Assembly (NCBI GenBank): GCA_003641675.1
Contig: QNBI01000067.1
Span: forward strand, 1 to 8,188
Direction: 5' to 3'
DNA length: 8,188 bases
DNA from: Spirochaetota bacterium
Lineage (GTDB): Bacteria > Spirochaetota > Spirochaetia > SZUA-6
The notes under the pieces are model-generated. The model had not been told where the DNA came from. It did not search any database and worked only from the letters and a program-made list of their open reading frames with translations. Shown here piece after piece: positions 1 through 6,446 of this stretch (position 1 is the stretch's first letter; every line of letters begins with the position of its first letter). Position numbers and translations under genes: made by a program.

Positions 1-429
1 CTAAAATAAAAAAGAGTATTATACGCTAAACCGCCGTTTTCTTTAAAATACTTTAACGCTCCAAGTAGTGCTGCCGCTCCGGCTTTATCGTCCAGATGTC
101 TCGATTTTATAAAACCAGACTTAAGAACTTCCACCCTCGGGTCGAAGAAAATGTAATCACCGATATTTATACCGAGTTTTTTAACATCAGAATCATTCTT
201 TACCGCCTAAGGTATCTATATGCGCAGTAAACAGACGGGTTCTTGTGTTGTCCCTGCCCTGCAGTTCCGCAATTACTCCTCCCTTGTTGGTAAACCTTAA
301 GGGAACCGCCTCTTTCTCCAGATACTCTGCCACAAGCGATGCCGTTTTTAGACAGTTAGATGCAACACCTTCGCTTTTTAACAAATCGGGCAGTATTTCC
401 CAGCTAAAATCCTTATACTCTTTAAACAT
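1..429 (-). pseudogene. M42-family metallo-aminopeptidase, internally deleted, 3' end outside window
   Basis: The reading frame starting at 429 encodes 78 residues that match the N-terminus of M42 (glutamyl/deblocking aminopeptidase-like) enzymes. It includes TNKGGVIAEL and the metal-ligand/catalytic motif TAHIDTLGG, then stops at TGA (193-195). Positions about 1-205, in another minus-strand frame, continue with a later part of the same family: VKKLGINIGDYIFFDPR, then SGFIKSRHLDDKAG, which carries the bridging Asp pair. From my knowledge of the family, roughly 80 residues normally lie between these two blocks (the start of the inserted dimerisation domain). The gene therefore seems to carry a deletion that is not a multiple of three. 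The product would end just after the first metal ligand and be inactive. It starts 9 nt after the NYN gene stop; the AGG of a weak ribosome site overlaps that stop. An assembly error at about 193-210 is the alternative. Confidence 0.82.
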
Positions 430-438
430 TAAAACGAC

Positions 439-1023
439 CTATATTTCGTATTTGAGTTTTCCATTTTCCTCGGATACAATTCCCTTAATAAAGAGCTGAT
501 CTATTATTTCATTATAGACCTCCTCCGTAAGAGGTTTACCTATAACAGTCCTGACGTGTTTCTTAAGGGTATTTCTCTTACGCGGCCGCTTTGCCTTTTC
601 TATCTTCTTTAAATTTTCCAATACCTTTGTATATTCTTCGCTATGATCTCTACTTCTCCGCGGCTCTGAAATTTCTATTATACTGTTTATTCTGCGGCAT
701 TTAACATTCTGTTTATTAATATATCTTACCAGGGGATCGAACCCTTTATCTTTAGATAAAATCACATATTCACTATCGCGGTCTCTTTCTATTCGGCTTC
801 CAAGGAAATATGCAATATGAAAATCCAGAGCATTCGGCCCGTTTCCGTCTATCTTCACCCATTCCAGCTTGTTTCCGAAATTCTGTGCAGCTTCTACCAG
901 GCTAAAGGGTATTTTGTTTTGAGATGCACCTATAAAAACAAAAACCCTATAATCCGTTTTTTTTATCTGTTCCAGATTGATATTCTGTATATTTTCATAA
1001 TCTATTAAAAGCAATTTTTCCAT
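439..1023 (-). CDS. NYN/PIN-like domain protein, probable ribonuclease
   Basis: This encodes a complete 194-residue protein. The N-terminal 115 residues show the NYN/PIN-like nuclease pattern: a beta strand ending in LLIDYENIQ (Asp8), a central NALDFHIAYFLG (Asp67), and LSKDKGFDPLVRYI (Asp92, Asp96). These are the acidic positions expected to hold the catalytic metal. After a charged, Arg/Lys-rich linker (about 120-152), the last 40 residues (LTEEVYNEIIDQLFIKGIV) look like a small winged-helix fold that may bind RNA. The family is known to act on RNA; the substrate here cannot be read from sequence. The start is backed by AGAGGAA about 6 nt upstream. The gene lies between the peptidase E-like gene (30 nt away) and the broken M42 gene (9 nt away), so co-transcription is likely. 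I see no toxin-antitoxin partner. Confidence 0.85.
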   Translation of the reverse strand: MEKLLLIDYENIQNINLEQIKKTDYRVFVFIGASQNKIPFSLVEAAQNFGNKLEWVKIDGNGPNALDFHIAYFLGSRIERDRDSEYVILSKDKGFDPLVRYINKQNVKCRRINSIIEISEPRRSRDHSEEYTKVLENLKKIEKAKRPRKRNTLKKHVRTVIGKPLTEEVYNEIIDQLFIKGIVSEENGKLKYEI

Positions 1024-1053
1024 TTTTTCCTCTCTTTGTTTTTATAAAAATCA

Positions 1054-1731
1054 TTATAAAACCGTTTCTTTAATTTTTCCTTTCCCTGCTTCAACAAAGC
1101 AGGCTCTCGCTTCTGTTTTTGAATAAAAAACATTTTTTAATTCATCATCTATAAAATGCAGAGCAGCATAGTCCATCACAGCATATCCCGGTTGAATTTT
1201 GCCCTCATCCAAAAGCCTGTGGTATGCAGGCTGTCTGTCCGGTTCACTGTCATAATTAGGACAAAAGCTCCCCTTTAGAAAACCAAGACCTTTAATAGCC
1301 CTTAATTCACCGGGAACCGAATCCGTTACACCTTCATCGAACCAGCAGATTGCTCCCGCACTTACTCCGGAAAGAATTACTCCCTCTTCCCATGCCTTTT
1401 TAAGAATAGAATCCAGCTTCCATTCTTGCCATAGCGCAAGCATACTTTTTGTATTGCCTCCGCCGACATAGATTATATCTTTTTCCATAATAAAAGATTC
1501 TAAGTCTGCTGTCGGAGGTTTAAAAAGTGAAAGATGCGACGCACGGCAACCTAACCTGCCGAAATCTGAGTAGAATTTAACAATATATTCTGGTGATTCA
1601 CCGCTTGCTGTGGGTATAAAACAAACGGAGGGGTTCTTTTTATCCGCCTGTTTAACAACATACTTCTCAAGGCTTAGATCTCTGCTGTCCCTTAGAAATC
1701 CGCCACCCCCTATTACTACTATCTGTTTCAT
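1054..1731 (-). CDS. Peptidase E-like protein (S51 family) lacking the catalytic His
   Basis: This encodes 225 residues. Peptidase E (S51) enzymes have a class I glutamine-amidotransferase-like fold and cleave Asp-X dipeptides in the cytoplasm. Visible features are the N-terminal IVVIGGGGFLR, YVGGGNT (89-94) and the nucleophile elbow SGVSAGA with Ser124. The family then has CPHYDSE, in which His is the general base (His157 in E. coli PepE by my alignment). Here the protein reads CPNYDSE, with Asn159 encoded by AAT at 1257-1255, one base from CAT. The protein may therefore have lost peptidase activity or use another residue such as His171. I chose the ATG at 1731 because GGAG lies 9 nt upstream and the family starts just before IVVIGGGG. 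The in-frame ATG at 1779 would put a leader hairpin inside the gene. It is probably the first gene of a three-gene operon with the NYN and M42 genes. Confidence 0.86.
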   Translation of the reverse strand: MKQIVVIGGGGFLRDSRDLSLEKYVVKQADKKNPSVCFIPTASGESPEYIVKFYSDFGRLGCRASHLSLFKPPTADLESFIMEKDIIYVGGGNTKSMLALWQEWKLDSILKKAWEEGVILSGVSAGAICWFDEGVTDSVPGELRAIKGLGFLKGSFCPNYDSEPDRQPAYHRLLDEGKIQPGYAVMDYAALHFIDDELKNVFYSKTEARACFVEAGKGKIKETVL

Positions 1732-1746
1732 TCTTTTATTCTCCGC

Positions 1747-1785
1747 CAATATCATGCCCCGCATATACCTACACGGCATATATTG
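1747..1785 (-). promoter_or_regulatory. Leader hairpin next to the ribosome site of the peptidase E-like gene
   Basis: Arms 1747-1758 and 1775-1785 are complementary over 11 base pairs with a single bulged base; the loop is 16 nt. On the minus strand, the 3' arm ends 2 nt before the GGAG ribosome site of the gene starting at 1731. No T-run follows, so it is not a usual terminator. It may affect translation or message stability. No ligand or regulator can be inferred. Confidence 0.4.
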
Positions 1786-1802
1786 AATCTTTTTTTATCA
1801 GT

Positions 1803-1831
1803 ATCATACAATATACCTTTCTCTGCCACAA
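1803..1831 (-). promoter_or_regulatory. Possible sigma-70-type promoter for the peptidase E-like operon
   Basis: On the minus strand, TTGTGG (1831-1826) is followed after 17 nt by TATGAT (1808-1803). The -10 box matches five of six consensus bases, but the -35 box only three. The position, between azlD and the peptidase E-like gene and upstream of the leader hairpin, suits a separate promoter for the downstream three genes. Confidence 0.35.
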
Positions 1832-1854
1832 TTACCTAAAGAAAAACCGGATAT

Positions 1855-2184
1855 TCATAGAAAAAATCTTACAAAAGCAAAAACCAAAAGCCCGGAAGAG
1901 ATAGACGCCAAAAGAACTTTCTTCGGAAAGAGAAATCCTGCGATAACAGCAATAACTGCTGCGGGCAGATATGCATTATTCAAGGATATATCCCAGTTCC
2001 CGCCAGGCGTTAATACTGCAGGTACAATTATTGCAGTCAGTACCGCAGGAGGAACATATTTTAGGGCTTTTTCTACTTTCTGCGGAAGAGCAAATCTGCT
2101 GGAAAAGGCAAGCAGGATATAACGTATCGAGAAAGTAACTGCTGCCATGCCCGTTATTAGTATAATTTGATCGACAATACTCAT
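1855..2184 (-). CDS. azlD: AzlD family branched-chain amino acid export subunit
   Basis: This encodes a 109-residue hydrophobic protein of the usual AzlD length, with about four membrane segments. The first segment ends in VTFSIRYILLAF, holding the conserved Arg of the family. The middle PPAVLTAIIVPAVL and the C-terminal ASISSGLLVFAFVRFF also fit. AzlD is the small subunit that works with AzlC (YgaZH in E. coli) to export branched-chain amino acids or their analogues across the inner membrane. The start ATG overlaps the azlC stop as ATGA, with GAGG 4 nt upstream inside azlC, so the two are translationally coupled. I see no clear terminator after its stop, so some read-through into the peptidase E-like gene is possible. 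Confidence 0.9.
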   Translation of the reverse strand: MSIVDQIILITGMAAVTFSIRYILLAFSSRFALPQKVEKALKYVPPAVLTAIIVPAVLTPGGNWDISLNNAYLPAAVIAVIAGFLFPKKVLLASISSGLLVFAFVRFFL

Positions 2185-2930
2185 AATTCCTCTTTATTTA
2201 CATTTTTTTTCAAGGATATAACCCTTTCGGCCGTCATTCCTGCAAGAATACCCGCTACAGCAGCGGCAATCAGCCCCAATTTATACGGAAACTGCCAGGT
2301 CAGAAGAGAGACTATACCTGCAGTAAATACGGTAGCAATCATCGGCATATTTCTGATATAGGGAATCGTCATTCCTATAAAAGCGACTATCATAGCAACA
2401 TCCAGTCCCCAGGCTTTAACATCCGGAATTTTACTCCCAAGGACTATGCCTGCCGCACACCAGAACTGCCAGTTTAAGTACATTATTATCGAAGACCCAA
2501 GCTGATACCAGTGTTTATAATTTGAATTATCTTCCATTCTGTAGCGTCTTGCAGATACTGCAAAAGTTTCATCGGTGAGGAAAAATGCAAGAAAAAATCT
2601 CCAGGCGTGAGATAACCTTTTTAGCTCCGGCAGAAGAGTGGCGCTGTAAAGGAGATGCCTTAAGTTCACCATAAAGGTGGTGATTATGATAATAGATACC
2701 GGAGCACCGGAAGCAATGAGTCCAACAGCAATAAACTGTGCAGAACCTGCAAAAACGATTGCCGACATGGCAAGGGCCCCTTGTACCGATAATCCGGATG
2801 AAACAGCAAGTGCTCCGTATATAAGCCCAAAAGGGAGAGCCCCGATAAGCAGGGGAAATGTATCCCTGGCGCCTGCAAAGAATTCACCCCTTTTCCCCTT
2901 TTCCAATATCATGGAGACCAGTATATACAT
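2181..2930 (-). CDS. azlC: AzlC family branched-chain amino acid exporter, large subunit
   Basis: This encodes 249 residues with many membrane segments. AzlC signatures are GARDTFPLLIGALPFGLIYG near the N-terminus, then IVFAGSAQFIAVGL, MVNLRHLLYSATL and FFLTDETFAV. The product should form the inner-membrane exporter for branched-chain amino acids with AzlD. The start is uncertain. The ATG at 2930 has a GGAGG, but about 19 nt upstream, which is too far. The in-frame ATG at 2912 has no visible ribosome site but still gives a full AzlC N-terminus. A perfect TATAAT lies on the minus strand at 2997-2992 without a good -35 box; it overlaps the start codon of the divergent MATE gene. No regulator gene of the Lrp or LysR type is next to it. 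Confidence 0.9.
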   Translation of the reverse strand: MYILVSMILEKGKRGEFFAGARDTFPLLIGALPFGLIYGALAVSSGLSVQGALAMSAIVFAGSAQFIAVGLIASGAPVSIIIITTFMVNLRHLLYSATLLPELKRLSHAWRFFLAFFLTDETFAVSARRYRMEDNSNYKHWYQLGSSIIMYLNWQFWCAAGIVLGSKIPDVKAWGLDVAMIVAFIGMTIPYIRNMPMIATVFTAGIVSLLTWQFPYKLGLIAAAVAGILAGMTAERVISLKKNVNKEEL

Positions 2931-2940
2931 TTTTGCAGAA

Positions 2941-2968
2941 TAGACAAATCCTCCATAGATGTTATTAT
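2941..2968 (+). promoter_or_regulatory. Possible promoter of the MATE exporter gene
   Basis: TAGACA (2941-2946) and TATTAT (2963-2968) are separated by 16 nt, and each matches five of six consensus bases. Transcription would begin near 2975, about 20 nt before the chosen start codon at 2997. This agrees with that start rather than the ATG at 2967. Confidence 0.45.
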
Positions 2969-2996
2969 GAATAACAATAAAATAAAGGAAAATTAT

Positions 2997-4349
2997 ATGG
3001 ATCGTAAATCCGAAAAGGCGGTATTAACCAGCGGAAACTTAAAAAAACAGATAATTGAGCTTTCCATCCCTATGATGTTCGGTATGCTGGGACTCTCTGT
3101 CTTTAATATTGTAGATACCATTTATATCGGCAGACTCGGCACGGGGCCGCTCGCCGCACTCTCATTTACCTACCCCGTTGTCCTTGTACTTAACAGCATA
3201 GCCCTAGGCATGGGCGTGGGTGCATCCTCCGTACTGGCACGCGCATTGGGAAGAGGTGACCACCACAAAGTGGTGAGATATACAACAGATAGTTTAAGCC
3301 TATCTTTCTTCTTTATAGTCGTTTTTGTTGTTCTTGGTGAATTAACAATTGATCCGCTTTTTCAACTTCTCGGAGCGAAAGGCGACATCCTCGGTATGGT
3401 TAAACAGTATATGAGAATATGGTATGCAGGTCTCTTATTTGTTGTATTCCCTATGGTCGGCAATAGCGCCATACGAGCTCTTGGAGACACAAAAACACCG
3501 GGAACCATTATGATGATTGCAGGACTCGTAAATACGGGTGTTGACCCTCTATTAATCTTTGGAATCGGACCATTCCCCCGGCTCGGCATTAAGGGAGCTG
3601 CAATTGCAACTGTTTTTTCACGTAGTATCACCTTTTTTGTTGCAATTTACGTACTTGCCGGGAGAGAAAAACTCATCTCTCTTAAAAGAGCGCCTTTTAG
3701 CGAGATAACCGATTCCTGGAAAAAGATACTTTTTGTAGGAGTTCCTGCAGCTGTTACAAGGATAATAATTCCTTTTGCGGCAGGAGTAATAACCGCACTG
3801 CTTGCATCAATCGGACCTCAGGCTGTTGCCGGCTTCGGAGCCGCAGTAAAGTTTGAAAGGTTCGCCCTGCTTTTTATTATGTCCATGGCTACGGTCATGG
3901 CGCCATTTGTAGGCCAGAATTACGGTGCCCGAAAGTACGAAAGGATACACAAGGGAATCCGGTTCTCCTCTGTATTATCCATGGGAATCGGAGCTGTCCT
4001 GCTTATTGTTATGTCTATCTTTGCAAGACCCCTTGCATCTCTTTTTTCCAGAGACCCGGCTGTTATAGCAGTAGCCGCTTTATACTTTAGAATTGTACCA
4101 TTTGCTTACGGCATGCAGGGTATTTTTAATATATCATCTATGATACTCAATGCACTTAATAAGCCTATTCATGCAACCATCCTTACAGTATTGCAGATGT
4201 TCGGCCTCTATATACCCCTTGCACTGCTTGGAAAGAGTATTTTGGGTACGGCAGGTATTTTCAGCGCCCTTGTCGTATCTTATGCCATTTCCGGAACTCT
4301 CTCCTATTTTTCGGTAAAAAGAGTAATAAATATTCATTCAAAAGAATAA
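2997..4349 (+). CDS. MATE family multidrug/sodium-type efflux transporter
   Basis: This encodes 450 residues with about 12 membrane segments in two related halves, the normal MATE size. The first half has IELSIPMMFGMLGLSVFNIVD, GVGASSVLARALGRGD and GNSAIRALGDTKTPG. The second half has AAVKFERFALL and the typical FVGQNYGARKYERI. MATE proteins export cationic drugs or metabolites using a Na+ or H+ gradient; the substrate cannot be told from sequence. The start at 2997 is chosen because AAGGA lies 7 nt upstream. The in-frame ATG at 2967 has no ribosome site and would begin inside the likely promoter. The gene is divergent from azlC, and the two may share regulation in the 66-nt gap, though no operator palindrome is evident. 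Confidence 0.93.
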   Translation: MDRKSEKAVLTSGNLKKQIIELSIPMMFGMLGLSVFNIVDTIYIGRLGTGPLAALSFTYPVVLVLNSIALGMGVGASSVLARALGRGDHHKVVRYTTDSLSLSFFFIVVFVVLGELTIDPLFQLLGAKGDILGMVKQYMRIWYAGLLFVVFPMVGNSAIRALGDTKTPGTIMMIAGLVNTGVDPLLIFGIGPFPRLGIKGAAIATVFSRSITFFVAIYVLAGREKLISLKRAPFSEITDSWKKILFVGVPAAVTRIIIPFAAGVITALLASIGPQAVAGFGAAVKFERFALLFIMSMATVMAPFVGQNYGARKYERIHKGIRFSSVLSMGIGAVLLIVMSIFARPLASLFSRDPAVIAVAALYFRIVPFAYGMQGIFNISSMILNALNKPIHATILTVLQMFGLYIPLALLGKSILGTAGIFSALVVSYAISGTLSYFSVKRVINIHSKE

Positions 4350-4354
4350 TAGCC

Positions 4355-4383
4355 TTTAAAAGAAACTGCATTTAGTATATAAT
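4355..4383 (+). promoter_or_regulatory. Likely promoter of the 150-residue protein gene
   Basis: TTTAAA (4355-4360) is followed after 17 nt by a perfect TATAAT (4378-4383). Transcription would start near 4390, about 25 nt before the ATG at 4416. The gene is thus probably transcribed on its own as well as by read-through from the MATE gene. Confidence 0.5.
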
Positions 4384-4415
4384 CATGCTCAAATACAATA
4401 GATAAGGAGAACTTT

Positions 4416-4868
4416 ATGAAATTGGAAACTGCCGGACGAGGCGATTTTGAAAATCCGGATGAGGAAAAAATAAAATTAGAACTTACCAGACTTGACGATG
4501 ATGAGAATAACTTTGCTTTGCTATCCGATGCAAATGGTTTTCTCCAGACAGCAAAAACCGGCGGAGGCTACCTGCTGGAGTACAGAGACGAAACGGGATA
4601 TTACAGCACCAGCAGCGAAGACATCCCGCTGCTAAAAATTCAGGAAACATTCCTTCTCTATCTTAAAGGTAATAACAGCTGGAAAAACAATTTTGAGTGG
4701 GATAAAAATGAAGATCACAAAGCAGGCGATTCTGCTACCGGCAGCCAACTATCTGACAGTTCATCCCCCGGTAGTTCCGGTTCCAACCCGGTTGACAACC
4801 TGTTAAATAACGTTAAAAAGCGGGCAGTAAACGCAGCTAAGAAAAAATTAAGGGGATTCTTTAAATAA
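4416..4868 (+). CDS. Conserved-looking protein of unknown function with acidic head and basic tail
   Basis: This encodes 150 residues that I cannot assign to a named family, though the N-terminus (MKLETAGRGDFENPDEEKIK) resembles small hypothetical proteins I have seen in several bacterial groups. There are three visible parts. Residues 1-97 form an acidic alpha/beta-like domain with a Gly-rich turn (TGGGYLLEY, 48-56) and a closing aromatic motif, NNSWKNNFEW (86-95). Residues 98-125 are a Ser/Gly/Pro-rich flexible linker. Residues 126-150 form a basic amphipathic helix, ending KKKLRGFFK, that could bind nucleic acid or a membrane. There is no signal peptide. The start is strongly supported by AAGGAGA with good spacing and by a promoter just upstream. 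An immunity-like or stress-related role is only a guess. Confidence 0.8.
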   Translation: MKLETAGRGDFENPDEEKIKLELTRLDDDENNFALLSDANGFLQTAKTGGGYLLEYRDETGYYSTSSEDIPLLKIQETFLLYLKGNNSWKNNFEWDKNEDHKAGDSATGSQLSDSSSPGSSGSNPVDNLLNNVKKRAVNAAKKKLRGFFK

Positions 4869-4872
4869 AATG

Positions 4873-4936
4873 CCATATTTCAGTCTATTTTCCCTCCATA
4901 CAAATATTTTTTATACGGGGAAATATGGAAGTTTTT
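4873..4936. terminator. Inverted repeat with T-run, possible terminator
   Basis: The perfect 9-base inverted repeat CCATATTTC (4873-4881) and GAAATATGG (4920-4928) is followed by GTTTTT (4931-4936). It lies 4 nt after the stop of the plus-strand gene. The 38-nt loop is long and the stem AT-rich, so this is a weak candidate. It could also serve the minus-strand pseudogene that converges on it. Confidence 0.3.
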
Positions 4937-5047
4937 ATTTCTCAAGAGTAGAGGCGAGTCTTTTTGACGCTTACATATTATTTCTTTGATTTTTTGATTG
5001 ATTGTTTATAATTGCTCTATCTGAGGAAATATTTATAATATCATTTA

Positions 5048-5704
5048 TCAATTTAGCAAAATCATTTCCAGCTTTTTTCGAATTAAATATTCTATCATTT
5101 TAAAAAACTTGGTAAAATTTCTTAAAAAGAGGTCTGCATCTGGAATGTAATGTTTTTTAAAATAATCTTTCTTATTTTGTGGGTCTTTAAAAGTTTTCTA
5201 AACCCATTTATCAAATTCTGTATCCAGTTTTTGTCTATTAATGTTTCCTTCTAACAATTGAATGCTTCCAATGTAGTTATAATTTTCAATACATTCATCT
5301 ATTTCATCTTTTGGCACATTTCTCTTTAATAATTTTCTTTTTGTAAAAAGACTTCCAGGATAAATATGATCCTCATGAAATTCATTTCTGAAATCCAGCA
5401 TAGGATATAACAAAACCAGTATTGAGAATGTTAGACTTAGGCCATATTTTAAGGACAATAAATTTTCAATCTCATCCTTATCAAATGTTAGACTTTTATT
5501 TGTTCCTCTTAATTTATTAATTATTTTTTCTAAAGGAAATGATGATGTTTTATTCTTAATAATATCTCTTATGAAATCTTTATTGAATTCAAATCCATTG
5601 CCGATTTCATTTATTTCATCAACAAATCAAATTATTTCTTCTCGAGCATTTCTTTATTTCCATTTTATTGTTTTATTATCCCAGAAAAGATTTTTCTCCC
5701 TGAT
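5048..5704 (-). pseudogene. DUF262/DUF1524 (GmrSD-type) restriction protein, 3' fragment with stops
   Basis: One minus-strand frame from 5704 to the TGA at 5048 reads as the C-terminal part of a DUF262-DUF1524 protein, the family of the GmrSD type IV modification-dependent restriction enzymes. The clearest section is LLYPMLDFRNEFHEDHIYPGSLF (about 5410-5340). Its HEDHIYP is the His-Asp-His core of the HNH-type nuclease, followed by ENYNYIGSIQLLEGN, a usual family block. Three stops interrupt this frame: TAA at 5656-5654, TGA at 5629-5627 (in REEII*FVDEI, where Trp would fit) and TAG at 5200-5198 (after EFDKWV). After the last stop the family sequence resumes (KKHYIPDADLFLRNF, ending RKKLEMILLN). 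The large N-terminal DUF262 NTP-binding domain is absent. The fragment's 5' edge abuts the promoter region of the plus-strand gene at 5755. It is a decayed defence gene. Confidence 0.8.
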
Positions 5705-5754
5705 TCATATTAATAGACACGATATTATTAATAAAGATGGATTGGAGGAATATA

Positions 5755-5985
5755 ATGTTAGAAAAAGAATATAAGTATTTCCTTTCCATAAGGGATAAAT
5801 TGGTAAAAGAGCATCCCAATGAATATGTAGTAATTAGAGATGAAAATATTTTAGGATTTTATCCCTCAGAAGAAGATGCATTAAAGAATATGTCAAATTA
5901 TGAATTGGGCACTTTTTTAGTCCAGGAGTGTATTCCAGAAGATCATAATATACACCGTCACCATTCAAGAGTTGTTTTTGCTTAA
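5755..5985 (+). CDS. Small protein paired with a retropepsin-like protease gene
   Basis: This encodes an intact 76-residue protein that begins MLEKEYKYFLSIRDKL. It continues with NEYVVIRDENILGFYPSEEDALKNM and ends GTFLVQECIPEDHN and HSRVVFA. The pattern (helix, then two strands around a YVVIRDE/ILGFY hairpin, then a helix and a strand) resembles small DUF5678-like proteins, but I hold that only loosely. The start at 5755 is fixed by GGAGG (5744-5748) 6 nt upstream; an in-frame ATG at 5737 lies before this site. Its stop overlaps the start of the next gene as TAATG, so the two were translated together. To my knowledge, similar small proteins occur next to predicted bacterial aspartyl proteases, suggesting a partner, chaperone or inhibitor role. 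That role is inference. The partner here is broken. Confidence 0.8.
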   Translation: MLEKEYKYFLSIRDKLVKEHPNEYVVIRDENILGFYPSEEDALKNMSNYELGTFLVQECIPEDHNIHRHHSRVVFA

Positions 5986-6375
5986 TGGCAGTAGATTTCA
6001 GTGCATTTACGATAAAAAGTAAAAGCCTTTTAGCACAATTAGTTACACCAACCAGAGTCAGGCAAGGAACAAAAGATAGCTACAATTTTAAAATTATCTC
6101 AAAATGATATTCAAGTTCTTGCCATTCAGGATACTGGGGCTACAACAACATCAATAAGTAAAAGATTAAGCGGACAATTAAAATTAAAGCCGATTAGTAA
6201 GACGACCGTACATGGAGTGAATTCAAGTCATGAAGTTAATGTTTATGTAATTGATATATTGTTGCCTAATAAGATACAAATTCCTGATGTTCATGTTACC
6301 GAAGCTTCTAATTTGGGTGAATATGATGTTCTTATAGGGATGGATTTAATTACTTTAACCCAACTTCGCCAATAA
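5985..6375 (+). pseudogene. Retropepsin-like aspartic protease, frameshifted
   Basis: The first frame, from the ATG at 5985, reads MAVDFSAFTIKSKSLLAQLV, which fits the N-terminus of this family, and runs to TGA at 6105-6107. The rest of the protein lies in the +1 frame, open only from 6043 (after TAG at 6040-6042) to TAA at 6373-6375. It contains the active-site motif AIQDTGATTTSI (Asp codon at 6130) and the later strand block NVYVIDILLPNKIQIPDVHV, then GEYDVLIGMDLITL. No ATG, GTG or TTG start precedes DTGAT in that frame, so the active part cannot be made on its own. The likely cause is a frame change, perhaps with a small deletion, near 6035-6060. Family members continue past LITL with a GDFAITN-like strand; a further shift near 6360 may hide a remnant. 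Such proteases are single-domain and act as dimers. Confidence 0.75.
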
Positions 6376-6446
6376 TAGCAGTAAGTCACTCCCTTAAAAG
6401 GGCTTGGGGTAGTCTGTTATCACTACTGATTTTTCGGGTTAATAAC

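Noticed and set aside
2677..2943. 88-codon plus-strand open frame
   Set aside because: It is antisense to azlC and has no ribosome site or family pattern.
3362..3631. 89-codon minus-strand open frame
   Set aside because: It is antisense to the MATE gene, has no start signal and reads as the mirror of membrane segments.
4941..4965. GCGAGTC/GACGC near a T-run as a terminator
   Set aside because: Only three base pairs form around the loop before mismatches.
4966..5104. Alternative minus-strand frame ending NNQSKNQRNNM as the true C-terminus of the restriction fragment
   Set aside because: The uninterrupted frame ending RKKLEMILLN at 5048 fits the family's usual Lys/Leu-rich end better. The other reading needs an extra frameshift.
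6391..6434. Small hairpins (CCCTT/AAGGG; GTAGT at 6409-6413 with ACTAC at 6422-6426, then TGATTTTT) as a terminator
   Set aside because: The stems are only 5 bp and the T-run is offset by three bases. They follow a broken gene; too weak to call.
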